DNA of 64,000 nt from WHSW01 sp963769945 (GCA_963769945.1 CAVYOA010000001.1:62001-126000), one strand, 5' to 3'. Positions 1 to 8,999 are shown, counted from the first letter of the stretch. Numbers and translations are program-made. Notes: generated by a model from the letters alone, not told the origin.

Positions 1-1144
1 TCGACTGGATCGGGACCTGCTCGGCAACCGAGAGCCCGTAGCCCTCGAGGCCGTGGATCTTCTTTGGATTGTTGGTGAGGATGCGGATGCTCGTCAGCCC
101 GAGGTCGACAAGGATCTGGGCGCCGATGCCGTAGTCGCGCAGGTCAGCTGGTAGCCCGAGCTGGAGATTGGCGTCGACGGTGTCAAAGCCCTCCTCCTGC
201 AGCTTGTAGGCGCGCAGCTTGTTCAGCAGGCCGATGCCACGGCCCTCTTGGGAGAGGTACAGCAATACGCCCCTGCCCTCCTGCTCGATCATCGCCATCG
301 CCGCTTCGAGCTGCTCGCCGCAGTCGCAGCGAAGCGAATGGAACACGTCGCCGGTCAGGCATTCCGAGTGAACCCTGACGAGCACGTCCTTGGCGCCGTC
401 GACATCGCCCTTGACCATCGCCACGTGGTGCTTGTCGTCGAGCAACGCCCGGTAGCCGACGGCGTCGAACTCGCCGAAAGCCGTCGGCAGCCTGGTCGAG
501 ACAATGCGCTCGACCAGCATCTCGGTGCGCCGGCGGTAGGCGATCAGGTCGGCAACCGTGATCATCTTCAGGCCGTGGCGCTCGCAGTAGGGGACGAGGT
601 CGGGGACGCGGGCCATGGTGCCGTCGTCGTTCATGATCTCGCAGATGACGCCGGACGGATTGAGCCCGGCCAGGCGCGCCAGATCAACGGCGGCCTCGGT
701 CTGACCGGCGCGCTCGAGCACGCCGCCGTCCTTGGCGCGAAGCGGGAAGACATGGCCGGGCTGGACCAGGGCCTCGGGCTTCGAGGCGGCGTCGATCGCG
801 ACCTGGATCGTGTGCGCGCGATCGGCCGCCGAGATTCCGGTGGTCACGCCCTCGCGCGCCTCTACCGAGACGGTGAACGCCGTTTGCAGTGGCGCCTCGT
901 TCTTGGCCGCCATCAGGTTGAGCTTGAGCTCGTCACAGCGCTCGCCGGTCAGCGTCAAGCAGATCAGCCCGCGGGCCTCCTTGGCCATGAAGTTGATCGC
1001 CTCGGGGGTGGCGAACTGAGCGGCCATCGTCAGGTCGCCCTCGTTCTCGCGGGTCTCGTCGTCGCAGACGACGACCATCTTGCCCTCGCGGATGTCGTCG
1101 AGGGCCTCCTCAACGGTTGAGAACGCGGTTGTCGTAGAGGTCAT
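1..1144 (-). CDS. ribBA: Bifunctional DHBP synthase / GTP cyclohydrolase II, partial at 3' end
   Basis: Makes both riboflavin precursors: the N-terminal half converts ribulose 5-phosphate to 3,4-dihydroxy-2-butanone 4-phosphate, and the C-terminal half opens GTP. Translating the minus strand from the ATG at 1144 gives an uninterrupted frame to the window edge (about 381 codons). The acidic DETRENEGD loop near residue 28 is typical of RibB. The RibA half shows the zinc-binding segment with CDCGEQ and the SQEGRGIGL motif. The ATG overlaps the ribE stop in an ATGA tetranucleotide, so it is probably translationally coupled as the third gene of ribD-ribE-ribBA. The C-terminus lies outside the window. 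A ribH gene often follows but cannot be seen here. Confidence 0.95.
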   Translation of the reverse strand, partial: MTSTTTAFSTVEEALDDIREGKMVVVCDDETRENEGDLTMAAQFATPEAINFMAKEARGLICLTLTGERCDELKLNLMAAKNEAPLQTAFTVSVEAREGVTTGISAADRAHTIQVAIDAASKPEALVQPGHVFPLRAKDGGVLERAGQTEAAVDLARLAGLNPSGVICEIMNDDGTMARVPDLVPYCERHGLKMITVADLIAYRRRTEMLVERIVSTRLPTAFGEFDAVGYRALLDDKHHVAMVKGDVDGAKDVLVRVHSECLTGDVFHSLRCDCGEQLEAAMAMIEQEGRGVLLYLSQEGRGIGLLNKLRAYKLQEEGFDTVDANLQLGLPADLRDYGIGAQILVDLGLTSIRILTNNPKKIHGLEGYGLSVAEQVPIQS

Positions 1145-1749
1145 GCGCCGCTTCCTTTCTGGTTGAAGCCTAGAAGGCGCTCGACATAGCGGGCGATCAC
1201 ATCGAACTCCAGGTTGACCCACGGTGCTTCGATTGACGCCCCGCTCAGCGTCGTCCGCTCGAGCGTCTCGGGGATGAGCGAGACCTCGAAGCCGTCGGCA
1301 GTCAAGTTCGAGACGGTGAGGCTGACGCCGTCGACGGTGACCGAGCCATGCTCGACCAGGTAGCGGCGAAAGCGCTCGGGCACCGCGATCTCAACCCGCC
1401 GGGCAAAGCCGTCTTCGCTGATCAGCACGACGTCGCCGCGGCAGTCGACGTGGCCCTGGACGAGATGACCGCCGAGCGGCTCGCCGGCGCGCAGCGCCGG
1501 CTCGAGGTTGACGCGATCGCCGGCGACGCACTCGCCGAGATTGGTGAGGGCGAGCGTCTGGTTCATCACGTCTGCCGCGAACGCCCCATCGCTGAGCGAG
1601 GCCGCGGTCAAGCAAACCCCGCTGACTGAGACCGAGTCACCCTCACGCAGGTCAGTCGTGAGGCCTGCGGCGATCCGCAGCCGCGCGCCGCCGTCTGAGC
1701 GTTCGACGGCTTCGACGGTTCCCAGCTCCGCGATGATGCCGGTGAACAT
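1141..1749 (-). CDS. ribE: Riboflavin synthase alpha chain
   Basis: Catalyses dismutation of two 6,7-dimethyl-8-ribityllumazines to riboflavin, the last step of the pathway. The protein is 202 residues, the usual size, with two lumazine-binding repeats marked by GVCLTA and GVSLTV. I chose the ATG at 1749 because family members begin MFTGII. The frame stays open 26 codons further upstream, but that stretch belongs to an imperfect palindrome and is not conserved protein. Its stop overlaps the ribBA start by 4 bases. Confidence 0.94.
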   Translation of the reverse strand: MFTGIIAELGTVEAVERSDGGARLRIAAGLTTDLREGDSVSVSGVCLTAASLSDGAFAADVMNQTLALTNLGECVAGDRVNLEPALRAGEPLGGHLVQGHVDCRGDVVLISEDGFARRVEIAVPERFRRYLVEHGSVTVDGVSLTVSNLTADGFEVSLIPETLERTTLSGASIEAPWVNLEFDVIARYVERLLGFNQKGSGA

Positions 1750-1750
1750 C

Positions 1751-1914
1751 AGTGGACCGTCCAGAAACGTGGTGCCTGAAACGGCGAGTCGCAGGCGCCG
1801 GCTGGCAAGGACGCAGGGAGCCCGCATGGCAGAGCCATGGGGGCGACTGAGGACGCAGCCACGGCGGCGATCTGCGGCCGCAGTTTCGGGTGCAACGTTT
1901 GTGGACGGTCCACT
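1751..1914. repeat. Long imperfect inverted repeat between ribD and ribE
   Basis: Nearly the whole gap between ribD and ribE folds on itself. The left arm starts AGTGGACCGTCCA at 1751 and the right arm, read backwards from 1914, starts with the same 13 bases. Similarity continues with small bulges through AAACGT, GAAAC, CGCAG and CGCCG to an apex CATGGC-AGA-GCCATG near 1825-1839. Both strands encode a similar peptide (AVSGTTFLDGPL against AVSGATFVDGPL), as expected of a palindromic mobile repeat. Transcribed in the rib mRNA it would form one long hairpin just before ribE. No FMN riboswitch core is recognisable in it. Confidence 0.75.
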
Positions 1915-1917
1915 AGC

Positions 1918-3055
1918 TCACCACTCTCTCAGCCGAGCTCTGATGAGAACGTCGGTGCCGCAGCGCTCGGACTCGATCGCAAGCGCGCGCTCGCCGTCAT
2001 CGACTCGGTCGATCAGAGGCCCCGCCGCCAGTGGCGGTCCCGCGCCGAGTAGCAGCGGCGCGATGAAGATGCGCAGCTCGTCGACCTCGCCGGCACCGAT
2101 GAACGAGCCCGCCAGGCGCGAGCCACCCTCCAGCAGCAGCGAGGTGATCCGACGACGGCCGAGCTCTTCGAGCGCTTCACGGACACCGCGGCCGCGGTCG
2201 GCCGAGACCACGATCTTTTGCACCCCGGCCTCGCGCAGCGCTTCAACTCGAGCCGGCGGCGCAGCGGCGGTTGTGACCAAGAAAACCGGAGCCTGAGCGA
2301 TCGAGCCGACGAGCGCGGAGCTCAGCGGTAGTCGCGCCTGCGAATCGAAGATCACTCGCGCCGGCTGGCGCGGATCGGCCGTCCTCGGTGTCACGCGCGG
2401 TCAACAGCGGGTCATCGCTGAGCGCAGTCTCGATCCCGACCGCGATCGCGTCGCTTTGGGCGCGCCAGCGGTGCACCAGCGCGCGGCTCTCGGGGCCCGA
2501 GATCCATTTCGAGTCGCCCGTCGAGGTCGCCGTGAACCCGTCGAGGCTGATCGCCGACTTCAAGGTCACCAGCGGCCTTGCGGTTCGCGCGTGCTTGCGG
2601 AAGGGCTGGACCAGCAGCCTTGCCGCAGCCGCTTCGGCTCCCTCGGCGTAGGCGAAGTCGACGCCCTCGTCGCGCAGGATGCCGGGGCCGCGGCCCGAGG
2701 CCTTGGCGCTGGGGTCGTCGCAGCCGGCGACCACGCGCGAAATCCCGGCGGCGAGGATCGCGTCCGTGCAGGGCGGCTGGCGCCCCGAGTGCGCGCAGGG
2801 CTCGAGCGAGACGTAGAGCGTCGCCCCGCGCGGGTCGTGACCGCGGTCGCGGCTGTCGGCAAGCGCCGCAACTTCGGCATGAAGTCCTCCGAGCTCGGCG
2901 TGCCAACCCTCGCCAATCGTCTGCGAGTCGCGCACCACGACCGCGCCAACCACGGGGTTCGGGCTCACCCGCCCGTGTCCGTTGGCCGCCAGCTCAAAGG
3001 CTCGGCGCAAATGCGTACGATCTCCATCTGTGACTTGGGTGGCTTGGGATGTCAT
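1918..3055 (-). CDS. ribD: Riboflavin deaminase/reductase, frame broken
   Basis: Performs steps two and three of riboflavin synthesis: deamination of the GTP cyclohydrolase product, then NADPH reduction of the ribosyl side chain. The N-terminal deaminase has the zinc ligands HAE (59-61) and PCAHSGRQPPC (86-96). The reductase domain starts around KSAISLDGF. The frame is lost near 2394-2399, in a CGCGCG run after LLTAR. The rest of the reductase (RVIFDSQARLP to LREW) continues in another frame to the TGA at 1918. One extra base, or a missing CG pair, explains it. A full pathway copy surrounds it, so an assembly error is more likely than loss. A purine-rich GGGAG lies 8 bases before the ATG. Confidence 0.88.
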
Positions 3056-3077
3056 CCGCCAACTCCCGATCGCCCGA

Positions 3078-3103
3078 TTGACTAGTCAGTCAAGGACAGT
3101 CTA
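3078..3103 (-). promoter_or_regulatory. ribD promoter with palindrome at the presumed start site
   Basis: On the minus strand a TAGACT hexamer (3098-3103) fits a -10 element. Immediately downstream, where transcription should begin, is a palindrome TTGACT-GACT-AGTCAA (3078-3093). It could be an operator or a 5' hairpin. No -35 element was confidently assigned. Confidence 0.4.
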
Positions 3104-3139
3104 TCGCCCGAATCCGGCAACGTCTGTACGTTGCGGGCG

Positions 3140-4495
3140 GTGAGCGCAGGGGCCGAGAACCGACAGTTCGGGCGATCAGCGGGCACCCTTTCGGCGGGGG
3201 TGGGCATCGCCGGTTTGCTCACGTACGTCTTCTTCGCGCTCGCTTCGCACAATCTCAGCGCGACCAAATACGGCGAACTGGTCGTGATGTGGGCGGCCGT
3301 CTTCGTCACGATCTCGGTCCTGCACCGGCCGATTGAGCAGTTTCTCTCACGCTCGATCGCCGACCATCTTGCCCGCGGTGAGGGGATCCGCTCGACGCTG
3401 CGAAGCGGGGCTGTGCTGCTCGGGGTGATCAGCGTCGGCTTCGTCATCGTTGCCCTGGCGCTGCGCGGACCACTCCAGGATCTGTTCGGCGAGGACGACC
3501 TCCTCTACTGGACGTACGTGGCGACGGTCACCGCCTTTGCCTTCAGCTTCTTCGCGCGGGGCTTTCTCGCCGGCAGTGGGCGCTTCGGATTCCTCGCGAT
3601 GATGCTCGCAACCGAGGGGCTGGCGCGGACCCTGTTCGCGCTCACCGTCGCCCTCGGCATCACCAGCGGCCAGGATCCGATCACGCTCGGCGTGCTGGCG
3701 GCCCCGATCGCCTCACTGGCGGTCGTCCCCTTCGCCGTCCGCAAGCAAGTAAACAGCGAGCGGCCGGCGCCAATCGCCGCCGCCGGCAACGGCGCGGCTA
3801 CGGGACTCAAGCACTCCAGCGCATTCGCCGCAGCCGTCTTCTTGATCATGCTCAGCGAGCAGATCTTCCTCAACGCTGGGCCGCTGCTGCTGCGCGGCCT
3901 CGAGGGGCCGGAGGCCGCCGGCTACATCTTCAACGTGCTGATGCTCGCGCGGGCCCCGCTGGTCGTCTTTCAGGGCATCGCGATCAGCCTGCTGCCGCAC
4001 CTGACGCGGTTGCGATCGCGCGGGGGCGGCGAGGCTGCCGAGGCGTTCGGCGTCTCGATTGAGGTGACGCTGCGGGCGATCGTCGTCTTCACCGCCTTCG
4101 TCGCGATTGTCGTCGCCGTCGCTGGGCCGACGCTGATGCAGGTCGCGTTTGGCGAGGAGTTCAGTTACGACCGCACGGGGCTGTTGATCGTGACCGTGGC
4201 GATGGGCCTCTATCTCGCCTCGACGACTCTGAATCAGGCGATGCTCGCTCAGGGACAGGCCCGCCGCGCCGCCTACTGCTGGATCGGCTGCGCCGTGGTC
4301 TTCCTGGGCTGGAGCCTAATCGATGTGCTCGATCCGGTGCGCCGGATCGAGGTCGGCTTCGCGGTGGCGTCGGCGGTGCTGTTCGTGCTCCTGCTTCGCC
4401 TCTACCGCAACCCGCACCCCGTCGACTCCGACGTTCCGGTGCCCGGCTACGAGGAGCTCGAGGCGCGTCTCGCGCTTATCGAGGAAGCGAACTAG
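3140..4495 (+). CDS. Polysaccharide/lipid-linked oligosaccharide flippase (MOP superfamily)
   Basis: Membrane protein of about 450 residues with 12-14 hydrophobic helices and no long soluble domain, resembling Wzx/oligosaccharide flippases. These move lipid-linked sugars across the membrane. The GTG at 3140 is preferred over the upstream TTG at 3131 because TACGTT sits 7 bases before it, matching the leaderless layout seen repeatedly in this window. The gene is divergent from ribD and followed 23 bases later by the antiporter gene, so the two may be cotranscribed. No glycosyltransferase is nearby, so the substrate cannot be predicted. Confidence 0.75.
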   Translation: MSAGAENRQFGRSAGTLSAGVGIAGLLTYVFFALASHNLSATKYGELVVMWAAVFVTISVLHRPIEQFLSRSIADHLARGEGIRSTLRSGAVLLGVISVGFVIVALALRGPLQDLFGEDDLLYWTYVATVTAFAFSFFARGFLAGSGRFGFLAMMLATEGLARTLFALTVALGITSGQDPITLGVLAAPIASLAVVPFAVRKQVNSERPAPIAAAGNGAATGLKHSSAFAAAVFLIMLSEQIFLNAGPLLLRGLEGPEAAGYIFNVLMLARAPLVVFQGIAISLLPHLTRLRSRGGGEAAEAFGVSIEVTLRAIVVFTAFVAIVVAVAGPTLMQVAFGEEFSYDRTGLLIVTVAMGLYLASTTLNQAMLAQGQARRAAYCWIGCAVVFLGWSLIDVLDPVRRIEVGFAVASAVLFVLLLRLYRNPHPVDSDVPVPGYEELEARLALIEEAN

Positions 4496-4518
4496 CCAGC
4501 CCGGCCCGGGTCAAAAGG

Positions 4519-6324
4519 ATGGGAGATTCGGAGCTGATCCTCGTCGCCGGCCTGCTGCTGGCACTGGGACTCGCCGCAGCCAAGGTGGCCGACCGTGTCC
4601 GCGTGCCTGGCCTGCTGCTCTTCCTCGGCCTCGGCATGCTCGCCGGATCCGAGGGCGTCGGCGGAGTCGATTTCTCCGACGCCGAGCTAACGCGCACCCT
4701 GGGCACGATCGGTCTCATCCTCATCCTCTTCGAGGGTGGCCTTGCCGCCGGATGGGGCGAGATCCGCCCGGTCCTCGGGACCGCGATCTCGCTGGCCACC
4801 GTCGGCACCGTGGCGACGGCGGTGATCAGCGGCCTGGCGGCGATCTGGATCTTCGACGTCGGCACGCTCGAGGGCCTGATCATCGGCTCGGCGGTGGCGG
4901 CAACCGACTCGGCGGCAATCTTCGCCGTGCTGCGCGGCTCGCGCTTGCGGCGCAAGCTGGCGCGGACCCTCGAGGGCGAATCGGGGATGAACGATCCCGT
5001 CGCCCTGCTCCTGGTGGTCGGCTTCATCGACTGGATCGAGCTGCCCGACTACGGCCTTGCCGATATGGCCGCAACGCTCGTCGTCAAACTCGCCATCGGC
5101 CTCGCCATCGGGCTCGCGGTCGGCTACGGCGCCCGCTGGTCGTTTCGCAACCTCGATCTGCCGAGCCCGGGGCTGTATCCGGTTGCGTCGATCGCCACCG
5201 CGGCACTCGCATACGGCCTGACCGAGGTCGGTCACGGCTCGGGCTTTCTCGCCGTCTACATTGCCGCGCTCATCCTCGGGACCGGGCCCGTACCCGCCAA
5301 GCAGACGACGATCGCCTTTCACCAGGGGCTCTCCTGGGTCTCGCAGATCTCGCTCTTCGCCTTGCTCGGGTTGCTCGTCTTTCCCAGCGGTCTCGGCGAT
5401 GTCGCCGCGGAGGGCCTGTTGTTGTCGGCCGCCTTGATCTTCGTCGCGCGCCCCGTTGCGACGGCGATCGCCAGCGCCTTCTCCCCCTTCGACCTGCGCG
5501 AGAAGGTGATGTTGAGCTGGGCCGGCCTGCGTGGTGCGATTCCGATCTGGCTCGCGACCTTCCCGGTGATCGCGGGAGTCGAGGGCAGCAGTGAGATCTT
5601 CAACGCGATCTTCTTCGTCGTCGTTACCTCGACCTTGATCCAGGGGGCCACGTTCGAGCCGCTTGCCCGGCGCCTGGGCGTCACCTCGACGACCTCGGCC
5701 TTGCCGCAGCCTCTAATCGAAACCGGGATCATCCGGCCGCTGGGCGGCGAGTCGCTGATCTGGAGGATCAGCGCCGGCGACGCCGCTGCCGGCAACACGG
5801 TCAAGGACCTCGGGCTACCGCGCGAGGCGCTGGTCAACCTGATCGTCCGCGGCTCGACCGCGATCCCTCCCCGCGGCTCGACCGGCCTCGAGGTGGGCGA
5901 CGAGCTTCATATCGTCGTTCGCCTCGAGCAGCTGCCGCAAGTCGAGCAGCTCACCGACCGCTGGCGCGTCGGGCCGGTCGGCGAGGCGCCGACGTCGCAT
6001 CTGCCTCCGCGCGGGGCTCCGCAGGTGTTCACCGTCCGTCCCTGGCTCGCCGCCGACGGCGACCCGAGCGAGCCCGTGGCTGTCGACCGCATCCCGGTCG
6101 TCTCCCGGCTGCGGACCCGCGGCGACGACATCGGCGCGCTCGTTGGCCTCGCCGACGGTCGCTACGCCGTCACCGGCGAAGAGCTCGTCGCCGTCGGGGG
6201 CCGGCGCCAGCTCACCGACTGGTGCGCACGCCGAGCCGCCCGCGCCGGCTTGGCGCCGGCCGACAGCGCCTGGTGGCAGGAGCTTGCCGGCGCGCTCGCG
6301 GCACCGTCGCCGCGGCGGCATTAG
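4519..6324 (+). CDS. Potassium/proton antiporter, CPA1 NhaP2/CvrA type with RCK-C domain
   Basis: A 601-residue monovalent cation/proton exchanger. The first 390 residues form about 12 transmembrane helices and carry the CPA1 signatures ATDSAAIFAVL and ESGMNDPVA, where the acidic residues bind ion and proton. Around residue 415-475 is a TrkA-C/RCK-C like module (NTVKDLGLP to ELHIVV), typical of K+/H+ antiporters such as NhaP2, followed by a second, less conserved soluble region. The likely role is potassium efflux and volume or pH control. Its TAG stop overlaps the TAA of the convergent propeller gene at 6321-6324. Confidence 0.85.
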   Translation: MGDSELILVAGLLLALGLAAAKVADRVRVPGLLLFLGLGMLAGSEGVGGVDFSDAELTRTLGTIGLILILFEGGLAAGWGEIRPVLGTAISLATVGTVATAVISGLAAIWIFDVGTLEGLIIGSAVAATDSAAIFAVLRGSRLRRKLARTLEGESGMNDPVALLLVVGFIDWIELPDYGLADMAATLVVKLAIGLAIGLAVGYGARWSFRNLDLPSPGLYPVASIATAALAYGLTEVGHGSGFLAVYIAALILGTGPVPAKQTTIAFHQGLSWVSQISLFALLGLLVFPSGLGDVAAEGLLLSAALIFVARPVATAIASAFSPFDLREKVMLSWAGLRGAIPIWLATFPVIAGVEGSSEIFNAIFFVVVTSTLIQGATFEPLARRLGVTSTTSALPQPLIETGIIRPLGGESLIWRISAGDAAAGNTVKDLGLPREALVNLIVRGSTAIPPRGSTGLEVGDELHIVVRLEQLPQVEQLTDRWRVGPVGEAPTSHLPPRGAPQVFTVRPWLAADGDPSEPVAVDRIPVVSRLRTRGDDIGALVGLADGRYAVTGEELVAVGGRRQLTDWCARRAARAGLAPADSAWWQELAGALAAPSPRRH

Positions 6325-8273
6325 CGCCGCTCGGGCTTCTTCTTCTTCTTCTTCGCCTTCACCTTCTCGGTGTTCGAGACGTCGTCCTCGCAGTCAGCCG
6401 TTTCGGCGACGAGGGCGCGGTAGTCGGCGCTGCGCTTGACCTTGGACTTGAGCGAGAACTTGCCGGCGGCGTTCGTGGTCGCGGTGGCGAGCGCCTTGAA
6501 CGCCTTGCCCTTGAGCTTGCGCTCGACCGTGAGCTGCTGGGCCGATTCACAGCTCGGTGCGGTCGAGGCGATTTCGCCTGAGAGCTTTACCTTCTTGCCC
6601 TTCTTCACCTTCGACTTCGAGGCGTCGAGCTCGACGGTCCGCAGGGCCTTGGCCGGCTGCACCGGGGGATCGACGGGCTGCACAGGCGGCAGCGCGAAGC
6701 TGCGCTCGTAGATGTCGGCTCGAACGTCGGTGTCGTCGGCGGTCAGCGGCTCCTCAGTATTGAAGAAGACGCGGGCGCCGTCGGCCGAGACGCCGTCGAC
6801 GTCCGTGCCGAAGGCGCCGTTGCCGCCCGAAGGGCCGGTCGAGATCCGCGTCGTCATGCCGCCAGCGCGCTCATAGATGTCCTCCTCGCCGTCAGTGTCA
6901 TCGGCGGTCAGCGCCTCGACGGTGTCGAAGAAGATGCGGGCACCGTCGGTCGAAGCCTCCAAGAACGCGCCTGGAAAGGAGCCGTTGTTGCCGCCTGCGG
7001 GGCCGGTCGAGATTCGGGTAGTCGTCGCACCCGCACGCTCGTAGAGGTCGCTCTGGGTGTCGGTGTCGTCGACCGTCAGCGCTTCGTCAGTCTCGAATAG
7101 GACGCGCAACCCGTCGGCTGAGGCGTCCTGAAAGAAGGCGGCGAAGTCGCCGTTGCCGCTGCCCGCCGCGTTGCCAATTGAGATCCGCGTCGTCACTGCG
7201 CCCGCGCGCTCGTAGATGTCTGGCTCGTCGTCCGTGTCGCCGCTCAGTCCCTCGCTCGTCTCATAAAAGACTCGGCTGCCGTCGGCTGAAGCGCCTCTGA
7301 ACTGCGCGGCAGCGTCGCTGTTGCCGATCGACACCAGTGTCGTCACGCCGCTGGCGCGCTCGTAGACGTCCTGCCCGCTGTCGAGGTCCTCGAAGGTCAA
7401 CTGCTCGTTCGTGATGAAGAAGAGTCGGGTGCCGTCGCTGGAAACGCCGCGAAAGAACGCGTCGAACATGCCGTTTCCGCCGCCGGGCGTATCCCCGGCC
7501 GTGATCCGCGTCGTCAGCCCGCCGGCACGCTGGTAGATATCGACTTGGCTGTCGGTGTCGTCGGCCGTCAGAATCTCGCTGGTGGCGACGAACGCCCGCG
7601 AGCCATCCGCCGACGCGCCGGCGAAGGAGGCGCCGTCGGCGACGCCGTTGTCGTTGCCGCCGTCGGGACCGATCGAGACCCGGGTCGTCACCCCACTCGC
7701 GCGCTCGTAGACATCGCGCTGGCCGTCGGTGTCGTCGGCGGTTAGCACCTCGCCTGTCTCGAAGAAGACCCGCGATCCGTCGGCAGAGGCATCTTCGAAG
7801 AAGGCGTCGACCGGGCCGTTGCCGCCCGCAGGGCCGGTCGAGATCAAGATTCGTCTTTGGACCGGCACGCTCGTACACGTCGATGTCGAGTGTCGGTGTC
7901 GGTGTCGATGAGCGACTCCTGAGTCCGGAAGAAGACCCGCGTGCCGTCGGCCGAGGCGCCTCCGAAGACGGGGCCGGCGGATCCGGGGCCGTCGTCCGGA
8001 CCGGTCGAGATCAGCGTCGTCGTCGGGCCGGCACGTTCGTAGATGTCCTCGGCGCTGTCGGTGTCGTCGGCGGTCAGCGGCTCGGCTGTGCGGAAGAAGA
8101 CCCGCGACGCCGTCGGCCGAGGTGCCTTGAAACTCGGCATCGAAGGCACCGTTGCCACCGTTCGGTCCGGTCGAGATCCGCGTCGTCGTGTCGTGCGAGG
8201 CGAGCGCGACGGGAACCACGATCGCCAATGAGGCGACGAAGCCCAGGAGCGCTGTGCCCCGCGACAAGCTCAC
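6321..8273 (-). CDS. Secreted beta-propeller repeat protein with Lys-rich C-terminal domain, frame broken
   Basis: After an N-terminal signal peptide (GTALLGFVASLAIVVPVALA) come nine repeats of about 52 residues. Each ends in a pattern like SADGSRVFF, LTADDTD and DIYERAG, consistent with WD40/TolB-like propeller blades. The tail holds an Ig-like segment with SKSKVKKGKKVKLSG and a run of lysines, also present at the end of the two SBBP proteins at 24.7-29.8 kb. Repeat register shows three +1 insertions (near 8108, 7885-7895 and 7850-7860) that cancel out, so about 140 residues in the middle are read in wrong frames if translated directly. Function unknown; probably cell surface or extracellular. 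The start is GTG with AGGAAGG just upstream. Confidence 0.75.
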   Translation of the reverse strand: MSLSRGTALLGFVASLAIVVPVALASHDTTTRISTGPNGGNGAFDAEFQGTSADGVAGLLPHSRAADRRRHRQRRGHLRTCRPDDDADLDRSGRRPRIRRPRLRRRLGRRHAGLLPDSGVAHRHRHRHSTSTCTSVPVQRRILISTGPAGGNGPVDAFFEDASADGSRVFFETGEVLTADDTDGQRDVYERASGVTTRVSIGPDGGNDNGVADGASFAGASADGSRAFVATSEILTADDTDSQVDIYQRAGGLTTRITAGDTPGGGNGMFDAFFRGVSSDGTRLFFITNEQLTFEDLDSGQDVYERASGVTTLVSIGNSDAAAQFRGASADGSRVFYETSEGLSGDTDDEPDIYERAGAVTTRISIGNAAGSGNGDFAAFFQDASADGLRVLFETDEALTVDDTDTQSDLYERAGATTTRISTGPAGGNNGSFPGAFLEASTDGARIFFDTVEALTADDTDGEEDIYERAGGMTTRISTGPSGGNGAFGTDVDGVSADGARVFFNTEEPLTADDTDVRADIYERSFALPPVQPVDPPVQPAKALRTVELDASKSKVKKGKKVKLSGEIASTAPSCESAQQLTVERKLKGKAFKALATATTNAAGKFSLKSKVKRSADYRALVAETADCEDDVSNTEKVKAKKKKKKPERR

Positions 8274-8309
8274 GTGCCCTTCCTAACACACCACGTGCGT
8301 CGATAGCAA

Positions 8310-8999
8310 CTACGCCGCGCCGGCTGCCGCGGCGATCCGCTCGTAGGCCCCACCCGGATCGCCGGAGCCAAAGATCGCCGAGCCGGCGACGAACAGCGAC
8401 GCGCCCGTCTCGGCGACCGAGCCGACGGTCTCGGCGTCGATACCGCCGTCGACCTCGATTGCGCAATCGTCGGCAACCAGCCCTCGCAATCTCGCCACCT
8501 TGTCGGGCGAGGAGGCGATGAACGACTGTCCACCCCACCCCGGGTTCACGGTCATGCAGAGGACGTGGTCGGCGACCCCGCCGAGCTCGGCCACCGCCGC
8601 CGGCGGCGTGCCCGGGTTGAGCGCGATCCCGGCCAGGCAGCCGGCCTCGTGGATCGCGTTCAGGGTCCGGTTGGCGTGGGCGTCGGCCTCGACGTGAAAC
8701 GTGATCGCGTCGGCGCCGGCCTTGGCGAACTCGCCGATCTGCGCCGCAGGGCGCTCGATCATCAGATGGACGTCGATGACGCCACCCGCATCGTGGACCT
8801 GGTCGGCGATCGCGCCTGCGACCAGCGGCCCGATCGTGATCGGCGGCACGAAATGACCGTCCATGACGTCGACGTGGATCACCCGGGCGCCCGCCTCCAT
8901 GACCTCGGCGACCTGGGCGCCGAGCCGCGAGAAGTCGGCCGAGAGGATCGAGGGCGCGACCCGCGGCGTCGCGAAGAGCTCTGTAGCGGCTGCGCTCAT
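8310..8999 (-). CDS. rpe: Ribulose-phosphate 3-epimerase
   Basis: Interconverts ribulose 5-phosphate and xylulose 5-phosphate in the pentose phosphate pathway. It also feeds ribulose 5-phosphate to RibB. The TIM-barrel signatures are clear: PSILSADFSRL, VDVMDGHFVPP with metal ligands, and NPGWGGQSFI. The ATG at 8999 gives 229 residues, standard length. It overlaps the stop of the zinc-ribbon gene as ATGA, so the longer open frame upstream is not used. It is the last gene of the priA-def-fmt-rsmB run; in related genomes ribD usually follows, but here 5 kb of accessory genes intervene. Confidence 0.95.
   Translation of the reverse strand: MSAAATELFATPRVAPSILSADFSRLGAQVAEVMEAGARVIHVDVMDGHFVPPITIGPLVAGAIADQVHDAGGVIDVHLMIERPAAQIGEFAKAGADAITFHVEADAHANRTLNAIHEAGCLAGIALNPGTPPAAVAELGGVADHVLCMTVNPGWGGQSFIASSPDKVARLRGLVADDCAIEVDGGIDAETVGSVAETGASLFVAGSAIFGSGDPGGAYERIAAAAGAA

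Noticed and set aside
248..1120. 290-codon plus-strand frame opposite ribBA
   Set aside because: The minus strand encodes an unmistakable RibBA with all catalytic motifs; the plus frame has no recognisable family.
1750..3130. FMN riboswitch expected near riboflavin genes
   Set aside because: No conserved RFN core sequence found upstream of ribD or in the ribD-ribE gap.
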